Assembly: GCA_964515555.1 (NCBI GenBank)
Contig: CAZEVY010000001.1
Location: forward strand, 161,738-225,737
Reading direction: 5' to 3'
DNA from: CAZEVY01 sp964515555
Lineage (GTDB): Bacteria; Acidobacteriota; Terriglobia; Bryobacterales; Bryobacteraceae
Length of the DNA: 64,000 nt
The position numbers and the translations under genes are program-made. The notes beneath the pieces are model-generated. The model was not told the origin of the DNA. It searched no databases and saw nothing but the letters and a program-made list of their open reading frames with translations. Within the stretch, counting starts at the first letter, position 1, and each line of letters begins with the position of its first letter. This document shows, piece after piece, positions 24,484 through 32,704 of this stretch.

Positions 24484-26355
24484 GTGAGCTTATCGCGGAG
24501 AGCGTGGATCTCCATGCTCGGCGGTGTGGCGACGGTGCGCGCAGCCGCGCGGCTGGCGCGCTATCCCTACATCGGCAACGTCAGGCCCGACCGGGCCACC
24601 ATCACCTGGACCACACTCGACGCCGGCGAGGGCGCCGTGGAAGTCACCGCCGAGGCGTTCTCCCGGCGCGTCGCCGCCACGATGACCGCGTTCCCGTCGT
24701 CGAAGACGGGCATGGGGTTCACCTACTACCAGTTCCGCGCCGAGCTTTCGGGGCTGCGCGCGGCGACCGAATACTCGTACCGCATAACGGTGGACGGGGC
24801 TGTTCTGGAGGAGGGACCGAAGCTCCGGTTCCGCACCCCCGGACCGGGACCCTTCAAGTTCGTGGCCTTCGGGGACAGCGGCCAGGGCACGCGGGAGCAG
24901 TACGGCCTGGTGCCTTTAATCGAGGCGGACCAGCCGGCGTTAGTCATTCATTCGGGCGACGTCGTCTACCCGGTGGGCGGCTGGACCGAGTACCAGGACT
25001 TCTATTTCACCCCTTACGAGAACCTGCTGCGCCGAGTCCCGTTTTTCCTTTCGGCGGGGAATCACGACGTCATGACAGCCTCCGGGGAGCCATATCTCGC
25101 GCTGCACGCGTTCCCGACCGAAGGGGTTCCCGAGCCGGACCGCGGCCGTTACTACAGTTTCGACTGGGGCGACGTGCATTTCGTGGCGCTGGATTCCAAC
25201 GCGCCCCTGATTCCCGGCGAGGCCGCCATGCAGCGCATGCTCCAGTGGCTCGACCTGGACCTGGGCCGCACCCGGCAGTTCTGGCGCGTGGTGTTTTTTC
25301 ATCACCCGCCGTTCGCCTCCGGCTACAACGAAAACGATCCGCTCTCGGCGCAAGTGCGCACCCGCATCGTGCCGATCCTCGAGCAACACGCCGTCGACCT
25401 GGTGATCAACGGACACGAGCACAGCTATCAGCGCACGCTGCCCATGCTCCAGGGCGAGGTCTGCGAACCGGGTGACGGACCGGCTTATGTCACCACGGGA
25501 GGCGGCGGCGCCGGACTTTTCACGCCACCGGCGAGGAACTATCACGCGGCGCGCGCGACGCCGCATCACTACCTGCGGGTGGAGGTCGCCGACGGGCGGA
25601 TGAACATTCAGCCGGTCGGCCTGGACGGCAGATCGCTGGATTTCGTGCGGCTGGAGCCGGCGCCGACGGCGGCCGCAGTGGTCAACGCGGCGTCATTCAC
25701 ATCGCAGGTAGCGCCCGGCGGATTGATCAGCGTTTTCGGGCGCAAGCTGGCCGCGCGCGACCAGAGCGCCGCGGGCGCGCCGCTGCCAACCGACCTCGCG
25801 GGAACGCGAGTGTCGCTGGCGGGCCGCGATCTGCCGCTGTTCTTCGTCTCGCCCGGCCAGATCAACGCGCAGTTGCCGTTCGACGCGCAAGGGGTGGTGG
25901 CGCTGCGGGTCACATCGCCGAACGGGCGGTGGTCGGACGTGTTTGTGCAGGTGGTGGGCACGGCGCCGGCGATCTTCAACGTTCGGGGTCCAGGGCCTTC
26001 GGGGCAGCAGACTCCGGCGATCGTGCACGTCTCGGGCCGGCTGGTGACCGACCAGGAGCCGGCGCGCGCGGGCGAGTTCGTGATCCTCTATCTCACGGGA
26101 CTGGGACGCGTGCAGGGGGCGATCGCGGCCGGGCAGGCTGCGCCGTTCAATCAACTGCTGCCGGCGGCCGCGACCGTCGAGGTGCGGGTGGCGGGTCAGT
26201 CGCTGGCGCCGGCCTTCGCCGGCCTGGCGCCGGGTTTCGCGGGGTTATACCAGATCAACGTGCAGCTGCCGGTGGGAATTCCGTCGGGTCGGCAGACGCT
26301 CGAAGTGGTCGCGGGCGACGTGCGGAGCAACACGGTGACGCTCGCGGTGGGATGA
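24484..26355 (+). CDS. Purple acid phosphatase-like metallophosphoesterase with Solibacter-type C-terminal domain
   Basis: 623-residue exported enzyme. After a twin-arginine-like leader comes a fibronectin-like domain (about 30-118), then a metallophosphoesterase domain with the full set of metal motifs: FGDSG near 129, HSGDVVY near 158, GNHD near 191, FFHHPP near 272 and NGHEHSYQ near 309. The gene is of the purple-acid-phosphatase type and would release phosphate from organic esters outside the cytoplasm. From about 395 to 623 it ends in VVNAASF, INAQLPF, ILYLTGLG and GLYQINVQLP, the pattern of TIGR03437, a C-terminal domain seen mostly in Solibacter relatives; its role is unknown, probably surface display. 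GTG start. Confidence 0.9.
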   Translation: MSLSRRAWISMLGGVATVRAAARLARYPYIGNVRPDRATITWTTLDAGEGAVEVTAEAFSRRVAATMTAFPSSKTGMGFTYYQFRAELSGLRAATEYSYRITVDGAVLEEGPKLRFRTPGPGPFKFVAFGDSGQGTREQYGLVPLIEADQPALVIHSGDVVYPVGGWTEYQDFYFTPYENLLRRVPFFLSAGNHDVMTASGEPYLALHAFPTEGVPEPDRGRYYSFDWGDVHFVALDSNAPLIPGEAAMQRMLQWLDLDLGRTRQFWRVVFFHHPPFASGYNENDPLSAQVRTRIVPILEQHAVDLVINGHEHSYQRTLPMLQGEVCEPGDGPAYVTTGGGGAGLFTPPARNYHAARATPHHYLRVEVADGRMNIQPVGLDGRSLDFVRLEPAPTAAAVVNAASFTSQVAPGGLISVFGRKLAARDQSAAGAPLPTDLAGTRVSLAGRDLPLFFVSPGQINAQLPFDAQGVVALRVTSPNGRWSDVFVQVVGTAPAIFNVRGPGPSGQQTPAIVHVSGRLVTDQEPARAGEFVILYLTGLGRVQGAIAAGQAAPFNQLLPAAATVEVRVAGQSLAPAFAGLAPGFAGLYQINVQLPVGIPSGRQTLEVVAGDVRSNTVTLAVG

Positions 26356-26377
26356 TCAACAGCCTTCCCGCGACTCT

Positions 26378-27250
26378 CTACTCTTTGTCCACATCCACGC
26401 AGGCGCGCAGGTTGGCGACGCCCGCCGTGTACCGCGAGTCGGCGACCGAGAATGCCACCGCGTCCTCCAGCCAGTCGTGCCAAACGCCGTCGGGATCGTG
26501 CGAGGCGGCGGTGAGCGTGTACTGCTGCGGGCACAGGTGGCAGGTGAAACGGAACGTCACGCGGACGATCTCGCCCCCGGCGCACGGGCCGAAGCGGCGC
26601 CCTTCCAGCTCCGTGTTGGTGCCGAAGACCTCGAAGCCGATGCGCGTGCGGATCATGACGCCGACGACCGGGTCCTCCACCGCGCCCGTGAATCGCACGC
26701 GAATCCGTACGGCGACCGGCTCGCCGCTGGACCACACCATGGTGGGGCGGGTTTCGCCATCGAGCGTCTCGATCGAGAGCAGTTGAGCGCGGCCGTCCCC
26801 ACGGCGGAACGCCGGCGAAAGTTCGCCCGCGACACCATGTCCCCACTCCGACAGCCGGGCAGCAACATGGCGGTTGTAACGCTCGAGAATCTCGCGCGGA
26901 TCGCCGCGCGCGGCGACCTTCCCGTCCACAGTCCACCACACCTCGTCGCATAGGGAGCGCAGCAGGTCCTGGTCATGTGATGCGATCACGACGGTCGACC
27001 CGGCGCGCCGCAGCCGCTCCAGTCCGGCGACAGCCCTCGCGCGGACCACGCCGTCGTGGAGCGCGAGCGCGTGCTCAATGGCTACCACGGGCGCGGGCGC
27101 GAGATTCAGGGTGTCGCCCGGGCCGATGTAGCGTCCGCCCGCTTCGCGCAGCAGGCCGCTCTGGCCCGATCCATCCTCGCCGATCAACCCGATGATGGCG
27201 CCCGCGGGGAAACGCCGGTCGTTTCCCGCGTTGCTTCCGCCTGTGGCCAT
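26378..27250 (-). CDS. Degenerate Wzt-like ABC protein with intact carbohydrate-binding domain
   Basis: 290-residue protein related to Wzt, the ATPase of O-antigen/teichoic-acid exporters. The nucleotide-binding half is broken at almost every key point. The Walker A region reads GLIGEDGSGQSG at 21-32, with Gln30 where the Lys should be. Only about 22 residues separate it from the Walker B region (normally over 100), so the Q-loop and the signature motif are absent. Walker B reads VVAIEHAL (family IDEVL), changing the Asp-Glu pair to Glu-His. Only the H-loop (IASHDQD) and D-loop-like region stay. The C-terminal half (about 130-275) keeps the beta-sandwich of Wzt that binds exported polysaccharide. 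It may therefore bind glycan without hydrolysing ATP. Convergent with the phosphatase. Confidence 0.75.
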   Translation of the reverse strand: MATGGSNAGNDRRFPAGAIIGLIGEDGSGQSGLLREAGGRYIGPGDTLNLAPAPVVAIEHALALHDGVVRARAVAGLERLRRAGSTVVIASHDQDLLRSLCDEVWWTVDGKVAARGDPREILERYNRHVAARLSEWGHGVAGELSPAFRRGDGRAQLLSIETLDGETRPTMVWSSGEPVAVRIRVRFTGAVEDPVVGVMIRTRIGFEVFGTNTELEGRRFGPCAGGEIVRVTFRFTCHLCPQQYTLTAASHDPDGVWHDWLEDAVAFSVADSRYTAGVANLRACVDVDKE

Positions 27251-27270
27251 GGAAGATAGAATAGCGCTTC

Positions 27271-28611
27271 ATGCCGCGCTCGCTGGTCGCACTGTTACTG
27301 CTGCTCGGCGGCTGCGCCTCGCCCGACCCGGCGCGGTCCTTTCGCATTGCGACCGGCCGGATCGAACTGCCCGGGGGGGTGGTGGAGATTCGGCGCGCGC
27401 TGACGCTGCCCGAGGGCGCGCACGACGTCGAGATCGCCGGGCGCCCGGATACCGTGCTCCGGGCGGCGAAGGACTTCGACGGACGCGCATTGATCGTGGT
27501 CGGACGCGGGCGCAACATCAAGCTGCGCGACTTCGCAATCGACGGCAATCGCGCGGCGCTGGAACGGCCCGCCGGGCTGCCGCCGCACGACGTTCCCTTC
27601 GCGCGCTTCTCTGGCGGCAACGGGATCATCGCGGGCTACATCGAGGGACTGACGATCGCCAACGTGCGGTTCCGGGAGGTCGCGGGCTACCCGGTGATCG
27701 TGGCCGCGTGCAAGGACGTCTCGATCGAGAGGGTGACCGTCGAATCGAGCGGCGGCCGCAACGCCAAGGGTCGCAACAACGCTTCCGGCGGGATTCTGCT
27801 TGAGGAAGGCACACAGCGGTTCACGGTGCGCGACAGCGTATTCCGCAACGTCCTGGGCAACGCCGTGTGGACGCACTCGCTCTACACGTCGCCGCGCAAC
27901 GCCGGGGGGCTGATCGCGGGCAACCGGTTCGAGGCGATCGGCCGCGACGCCATTCAGATCGGCCACGCCACCGAAGTGCGCGTGGAGAACAATACGGGCC
28001 GCCGCATCGGCTACCCGCTCGAGGCCGTCGACATCGAGGGCGGCGGAATTCCGGTCGGCGTGGACACGGCGGGCAACGTGGACCGGAGCGTGTACGCGGG
28101 CAACCGCTTCGAGGAGATCAACGGCAAATGTTTCGACCTGGACGGCTTTCATCACGGCGAGGTACGCGACAACGTGTGCGTGAACCTGGGCGCGGCGGCC
28201 GAGTATCCGCAGGGTCACTTCGGGATCGTGATGAACAACTCGAATCCGGACATGCAATCGGAGGCGATCGCGATCTCGGGGAACAGGATCGAGGGGATGA
28301 AGTTCGGAGGGATTTTCGCGATCGGCTCGGGGCACTCGATCGTCCGCAATCGCCTTCTGAGACTCAACACGGCGGGCTGCAACGAGAGCGCCGCGCGGTT
28401 CGGCTGCTCCCACTTTGAGGGGGAGCCCGATCTGCTGCAAAGCGGCGTGTATCTGGGCCGCCGCGCTGAGCGGCCGGCGGTGGCGCGCGGCAACCGGATC
28501 GAGGACAACGAGATTTCCGGACATCGGATGAGGCTACGGTGTATCGGCGCGGCGCCGGGGGTGGCGGCGGGGAGCAACGCGATTCGCAACAACCGGTGCC
28601 GGGACGAGTGA
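27271..28611 (+). CDS. Lipoprotein with right-handed parallel beta-helix
   Basis: 446-residue protein with a lipobox: LLLLLGGCAS puts the lipidated Cys at about 15, so it would sit in the outer or inner membrane facing the periplasm. The rest is a stack of short repeats of the pectate-lyase/NosD type, with turns such as IAGNRFEAIGRDAIQIG, VRVENNTGRRIG, AISGNRIEGMKFGGIFAIG and RGNRIEDNEISG. Proteins with this fold are often polysaccharide lyases, hydrolases or binding proteins; no catalytic residues can be named here. It is divergent from the Wzt-like gene with 20 nt between starts and is followed by a nucleotide-sugar enzyme, which suggests a link to surface or plant polysaccharides. Confidence 0.85.
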   Translation: MPRSLVALLLLLGGCASPDPARSFRIATGRIELPGGVVEIRRALTLPEGAHDVEIAGRPDTVLRAAKDFDGRALIVVGRGRNIKLRDFAIDGNRAALERPAGLPPHDVPFARFSGGNGIIAGYIEGLTIANVRFREVAGYPVIVAACKDVSIERVTVESSGGRNAKGRNNASGGILLEEGTQRFTVRDSVFRNVLGNAVWTHSLYTSPRNAGGLIAGNRFEAIGRDAIQIGHATEVRVENNTGRRIGYPLEAVDIEGGGIPVGVDTAGNVDRSVYAGNRFEEINGKCFDLDGFHHGEVRDNVCVNLGAAAEYPQGHFGIVMNNSNPDMQSEAIAISGNRIEGMKFGGIFAIGSGHSIVRNRLLRLNTAGCNESAARFGCSHFEGEPDLLQSGVYLGRRAERPAVARGNRIEDNEISGHRMRLRCIGAAPGVAAGSNAIRNNRCRDE

Positions 28612-28676
28612 GGGGCCGGAATGCCGATCGTCATGGCGCGGGGCGTCGCGGGATACAATGACAGGCTGGAGGTGAG

Positions 28677-29630
28677 GTGCGTCTAGTCGTGGCCGGGGCA
28701 GCCGGCTTTGTGGGTTCCCATCTGTGCGATCGATTGATTGGAGACGGCCACGACGTAATCGGCCTGGATAACCTGATTACCGGCTCGCGGCGCAACTTGC
28801 GCCAGCTCGAAGGACACCCCCGGTTCCAGTTCATACATCACGACGTCACCATCCCGATTCACCTGGAGGGCGCGGTCGACGGCGTCCTGAATCTGGCCTC
28901 GCCGGCCAGCCCCAAAGACTATCTCGCTTATCCCGTGGAGACGCTGGATGTCGGCTCCATCGGGACCCGCAATCTCCTCGATCTGGCGCGGGGCCATCGG
29001 GCGCGCTTCCTGCTCGCCTCCACCTCGGAGTGCTATGGCGATCCGCTCGAGCACCCGCAGTCGGAGGAGTATTGGGGCAACGTCAATCCGGTGGGCCCGC
29101 GATCCTGCTACGACGAGAGCAAGCGTTTCGCCGAGGCCATCACCATGGCCTACTTCCGCAAGTACGCGCTGCGCACGAACATCGCGCGCATCTTCAATAC
29201 CTACGGGCCTCGTATGCAACTGGACGACGGCCGCGTGGTTCCGGCCTTCGTCGACCAGGCGCTTCGCGGGCAGCCGCTGACCGTCTTCGGCAACGGTTCG
29301 CAGACGCGAAGCTTTTGCTATGTCAGCGACCTGGTGGACGGACTTTGCCGCCTGATGGTATCCGACGAGCGCTATCCGGTCAACCTCGGCAATCCTGTCG
29401 AGATGACGATCCTCGAGTTCGCCGAGCGCATTCGCGCCGCAGTCGGCTCGCACGACGCGATCCGCTTCGAGCCCCTGCCTGACGATGATCCGCGCCGCCG
29501 CAAGCCGGACATTTCCAAGGCGCAGCGGCTGCTGGGCTGGCAGCCACGCGTCGGTCTCGACGACGGCCTCCGCGCGACCATCGAGTATTTTCGCGAAGCC
29601 CTCGCGACCGCCGGCGCGCCCACGAGCTGA
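28677..29630 (+). CDS. NAD-dependent nucleotide-sugar epimerase/dehydratase, UDP-glucuronate decarboxylase-like
   Basis: 317-residue short-chain dehydrogenase/reductase of the extended type. The NAD loop [10 protein letters not shown] is at 7-16. The catalytic Ser/Thr is in [11 protein letters not shown] and the Tyr-x-x-x-Lys is YDESK at about 144-148. The [19 protein letters not shown] segment and the [17 protein letters not shown] and [15 protein letters not shown] blocks match UXS (UDP-glucuronate to UDP-xylose) closely. The product would feed xylose-containing polysaccharides. GTG start preceded by GGAGG (28670-28674). dTDP-glucose dehydratase or another relative cannot be excluded. Confidence 0.85.
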   Translation: MRLVVAGAAGFVGSHLCDRLIGDGHDVIGLDNLITGSRRNLRQLEGHPRFQFIHHDVTIPIHLEGAVDGVLNLASPASPKDYLAYPVETLDVGSIGTRNLLDLARGHRARFLLASTSECYGDPLEHPQSEEYWGNVNPVGPRSCYDESKRFAEAITMAYFRKYALRTNIARIFNTYGPRMQLDDGRVVPAFVDQALRGQPLTVFGNGSQTRSFCYVSDLVDGLCRLMVSDERYPVNLGNPVEMTILEFAERIRAAVGSHDAIRFEPLPDDDPRRRKPDISKAQRLLGWQPRVGLDDGLRATIEYFREALATAGAPTS

Positions 29631-29679
29631 CGCGCTCCTCCTTCCGACGAATAGCCGGACCCCCGGACCGGGCGCAGGA

Positions 29680-30198
29680 TTACGGCATCCGGTGAGTGCG
29701 CGGTTCCGAGAGGTGCCGGTAGTAGCCGAGGTCGGCGCCGGTCAGCTGCTTGGTGGCGTACAGAATCTGGCCGGTGTGATGCGAGAAATGCTCGACCACG
29801 TGGGCGATCGCCTCCAGCACCGTGACCTCGTGGTTCTGCACGACGATGCGCTCGCCGAGCCGTTCGGCCGAGACTCCGCCGAGGATCGCGACGGCTTCGC
29901 GCACGGCGCTTTCGAGCCGGGAGCGGAGCTCATCGACGGGCGCCTCGCGCGCGGCGAACTCGGCATCGCGCGCGCGTACGTCGGGCAGTTCGCCGACGCC
30001 TGTGCCGATCCACTGCCGCACGTTGCCGCACAGGTGCAATACCAGGTTGCCGACGGCGTTTTCGTTCGCACCGCCGCGCGACCAGACGTGGCCGTGCGAC
30101 AGGCGGCCGAGGCAGTCGGCGATGCGGCCGGCGAGCTGTTCGAGCTTCGCGATGGAGAAGCGGATGAAGATGCGGTCGAGCGGCTCGGGCGTCGTCAT
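29680..30198 (-). CDS. DinB family protein
   Basis: 172-residue four-helix-bundle protein of the DinB/DfsB type. The metal-binding His pattern is visible as HLCGNVRQW (His near 55) and VEHFSHHTGQILY (His pair near 138-142). The family includes thiol-dependent S-transferases, such as those using bacillithiol, and stress-induced proteins; most are uncharacterised. Its ATG shares one base with the stop of the PiT gene, so it is the last member of a DUF47-PiT-DinB operon. There is no known reason for this pairing. Confidence 0.82.
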   Translation of the reverse strand: MTTPEPLDRIFIRFSIAKLEQLAGRIADCLGRLSHGHVWSRGGANENAVGNLVLHLCGNVRQWIGTGVGELPDVRARDAEFAAREAPVDELRSRLESAVREAVAILGGVSAERLGERIVVQNHEVTVLEAIAHVVEHFSHHTGQILYATKQLTGADLGYYRHLSEPRTHRMP

Positions 30199-31193
30199 CA
30201 GCGAAACGTCTTGATGAGCTGCATCATGATCCAGCCGACGGCCGCCGAGGCGGGGATGGTCAGCACCCAAGCCCAGAGGATATTCTGCGCCACACCCCAG
30301 CGAACGGCCTTCAATCGCTGGATGGAGCCGACGCCGGCGATGGCCCCGGCCACGGTGTGCGTCGTCGAGACCGGCATCTTGAGCTCGGTCGAAAACAGGA
30401 TCGAGATGGCGGCGGCGGTTTCGGCGCAGAAGCCGCTGCGTGGCTTGAGGCGCGTGAGGCGGCCGCCCATGGTGTGCACGATCTTCCAGCCGCCGGCCAT
30501 GGTGCCCAAGGCGATGGCGGCGTGCGCCGAGAGGATCACCCACACCGGCACCTCGAACGTGCTCAGGTAACCCGCCGTCACCAGAGCGCCGGTGATGATC
30601 CCCATGGTCTTCTGGGCGTCGTTGGTACCGTGCGAGTAGCTGAAGGCGGCGGCCGAAACGAGCTGGAGCTTGCGGAACCAGACGTCCATCTTCTTCGGCG
30701 AGACGTTCCGGAAGGTCCAGTAAACACCGATCATCAGAACGTAGGCGAGACCCAGGCCGATCAGCGGCGCGACGAGAATGAACGGCAGGATCCAAGCCCA
30801 ACCGTTCCAGATGACCACTTGAAAACCGGCGTTGGCGATCGCCGAGCCGACGTAGCCGCCATAAATGGCGTGCGTCGAACTGCTGGGAAGTCCCCACCAC
30901 CAGGTCAGGAGGTTCCAGGTGATGGCGCCGATCAATCCCGCCAGGATCACGTGCTGGTCGACGAACTTGAGGTCGACCAGTCCGGCGCCGACCGTCTTGG
31001 CGACGCCGGTGCCGAAGCTGAAAGCCGAGATGAAATTCCAGAAGGCCGCCCACAGGACCGCCTGGAACGGCGACAGCACGCGCGTGGCGACGACGGTGGC
31101 GATGGAGTTGGCGGCGTCGTGGAACCCGTTGATGAAATCGAAAACCAGGGCCACGGCGATGACGACGACCACCAGAGTCAGCGTGGATTCCAT
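30198..31193 (-). CDS. pit: Low-affinity inorganic phosphate transporter, PiT family
   Basis: 331-residue membrane protein with about 10 transmembrane segments. Two family signatures are visible: FDFINGFHDAANSIATVVAT in the first segment, and SYSHGTNDAQKTMGIITGA in the middle, the duplicated GxNDA motif of PiT proteins. The LPSSSTHAIYGGYVG and MPVSTTHTVAGAIAGVG segments (about 103-117 and 275-291) are the inverted repeats that form the transport path. It imports divalent metal-phosphate using the proton or sodium gradient. The DUF47 gene lies 12 nt upstream, the usual regulator partner. Confidence 0.95.
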   Translation of the reverse strand: MESTLTLVVVVIAVALVFDFINGFHDAANSIATVVATRVLSPFQAVLWAAFWNFISAFSFGTGVAKTVGAGLVDLKFVDQHVILAGLIGAITWNLLTWWWGLPSSSTHAIYGGYVGSAIANAGFQVVIWNGWAWILPFILVAPLIGLGLAYVLMIGVYWTFRNVSPKKMDVWFRKLQLVSAAAFSYSHGTNDAQKTMGIITGALVTAGYLSTFEVPVWVILSAHAAIALGTMAGGWKIVHTMGGRLTRLKPRSGFCAETAAAISILFSTELKMPVSTTHTVAGAIAGVGSIQRLKAVRWGVAQNILWAWVLTIPASAAVGWIMMQLIKTFR

Positions 31194-31205
31194 GGCGGCC
31201 CGGCC

Positions 31206-31820
31206 CTAGCTGTTCTTCACGACAACGCCCTGGAGGACGTCGGCGACGTCCTCGCAGAAGTCGGTGGTCTTTTCCAGGACTTCGTAAATCTCCTTCAGCT
31301 TGATGAGCGCGATGGCGTCCTTCTCATGCGAGAAGAGATGGGCCACCGAGGCGCGCAGCATCTCGTCGGCGACGTGTTCCAGGCGGTTCACCTCAATGAG
31401 GTGGTCGAGCATCGGCTCGTCCTTGCTGAGCGCCTCGAAGGCCAGGTTGAGGGAAGCGCAGCAGGTCTGCACCACTTCGCAGAACTCCACGACCGTCGGC
31501 GGGATCGGATTGAGCCGGTAGGCGACAATGCGATGGGCGGTTTCCTCGATGCAATCGAGAATGTCGTCCATGTTGGAGGCCAGCCGGTGGATGTCTTCCG
31601 GGTCCATGGGCGTGATGAACGTCTGGTTCAGCCGCGTGAAGACGTCGTGGATCAGATCGTCGCCCTTCTGCTCGAGGGTCTGGATCTGGAGCGCCACGGT
31701 CGCCAGGTGCGCGTCGCCATGGCGAACGCCTTCCAGCAGCAGCGCCGCGGCCTTGCCGATGATCTCGCCCTGGTTCAGGAAGTAGACATAGAATTTCTCG
31801 TCGCGGGGAAGGAACCTCAT
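31206..31820 (-). CDS. DUF47 (PhoU-like) phosphate transport regulator
   Basis: 204-residue all-helical protein of the PhoU_div/DUF47 family. Conserved metal-binding positions are seen in LEQKGDDLIHDVFTRLN (the ExxxD motif near 52) and in IEVNRLEHVADEMLRA (ExxxD near 144-148). The family is found next to PiT transporters and is thought to control or gate them. First gene of the PiT-DinB operon. The ATG at 31818-31820 is the only good start. A pho box was not seen upstream. Confidence 0.88.
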   Translation of the reverse strand: MRFLPRDEKFYVYFLNQGEIIGKAAALLLEGVRHGDAHLATVALQIQTLEQKGDDLIHDVFTRLNQTFITPMDPEDIHRLASNMDDILDCIEETAHRIVAYRLNPIPPTVVEFCEVVQTCCASLNLAFEALSKDEPMLDHLIEVNRLEHVADEMLRASVAHLFSHEKDAIALIKLKEIYEVLEKTTDFCEDVADVLQGVVVKNS

Positions 31821-31881
31821 ATGTGTCCGGGTGGAGAACCTATCTTCTCAGTCAGACGGCAACAGGTCAACCGCAACAATA

Positions 31882-32691
31882 TTACGATTCCATGAATAGC
31901 GGGAAGGGGGTCTCCCGCGCGACGGGTAGCTCGGGACGGGCACCGGTGTCGCCGGGCTCGGACGGATGAAACCGCGCGTCGAGCAGTCGGGAAGGCTCGA
32001 TGTTGCCCATCGCCGACAGCATGGTCTCCTGGAGATGCGGATAGTCCTTCTCGATCTCGGCGAACAAATCACGAAGATGACGGCGGACGGTGCCGGTCTT
32101 CTGGGAGCAACCGCACGGCACGATCGGCGCGCCGGTCGATTCAGCAAACTCGCGGGTGATGCGTTCGCCGACGAACACCAGGGGGCGGATCAGACGAAAA
32201 TCGCGGTCGCGCGACCAGGTGACCGGCGGCAGGGAGCTGAGCCGGCCCGTGAACATCGAGTTGCGCAGGAAGGCCTCGCAGAAATCGTCGGCGGTATGGC
32301 CGAAGGCGATGACGTTGGCGCCGAGTCCGCGCGCGACCTCGTAGACGGCGCGGCGGCGGTAGCGGCTGCACAGATCGCAGCCGTGATCGGGCTGATCTTC
32401 GAGGAGCGTGAAGGAGGGCTTGTCGCGATAGTAGGTCCAGTCGACGCCTCGAGCGCGGAGGTATTCGCCGAGGGGCTCGACGGGCCGCAGGAACTTGCCC
32501 TGCTCGATGGTGAAGGCGCAGACGGTAAAGTCGACCGGCGCGCGGCGGGCCAGCAGCAGGAGCGCTTCGAGGAGCGTCAGGGAGTCCTTGCCGCCGGAGA
32601 GCGCCACGGCGACGCGATCGCCGTCGCGGATCATCTTGAAGCGGCCGACGGCTTCGCCGACTTTGCGCAGGAGCGTCTTTTCGAGGTCCAA
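31882..32691 (-). CDS. ttcA: TtcA-like tRNA 2-thiocytidine (PP-loop) thiolase
   Basis: 269-residue ATP-pyrophosphatase-type protein. The PP-loop VALSGGKDSLTLLEALL is at about 28-44. The cluster-binding cysteines appear as CDLCSRYRRRAVYEVAR (CxxC) and VPCGCSQKTGTVRRHLRDL, in the places used by TtcA for its iron-sulfur cluster. TtcA puts sulfur on C32 of tRNA. The start is taken as TTG at 32689-32691, since the usual N-terminal helix (LEKTLLRKVGEAVGRFKMI) begins just there and no ATG or GTG fits. A TATAAT lies directly upstream (32698-32703, minus strand), so the transcript would be nearly leaderless. It is head-to-head with rsmB, with 13 nt between start codons. Confidence 0.83.
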   Translation of the reverse strand: MDLEKTLLRKVGEAVGRFKMIRDGDRVAVALSGGKDSLTLLEALLLLARRAPVDFTVCAFTIEQGKFLRPVEPLGEYLRARGVDWTYYRDKPSFTLLEDQPDHGCDLCSRYRRRAVYEVARGLGANVIAFGHTADDFCEAFLRNSMFTGRLSSLPPVTWSRDRDFRLIRPLVFVGERITREFAESTGAPIVPCGCSQKTGTVRRHLRDLFAEIEKDYPHLQETMLSAMGNIEPSRLLDARFHPSEPGDTGARPELPVARETPFPLFMES

Positions 32692-32704
32692 GACTTTATT
32701 ATAG

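Noticed and set aside
30357..31895. 512-codon plus-strand frame across pit and the DUF47 gene
   Set aside because: Shadow of two clear genes on the other strand; no domain pattern.
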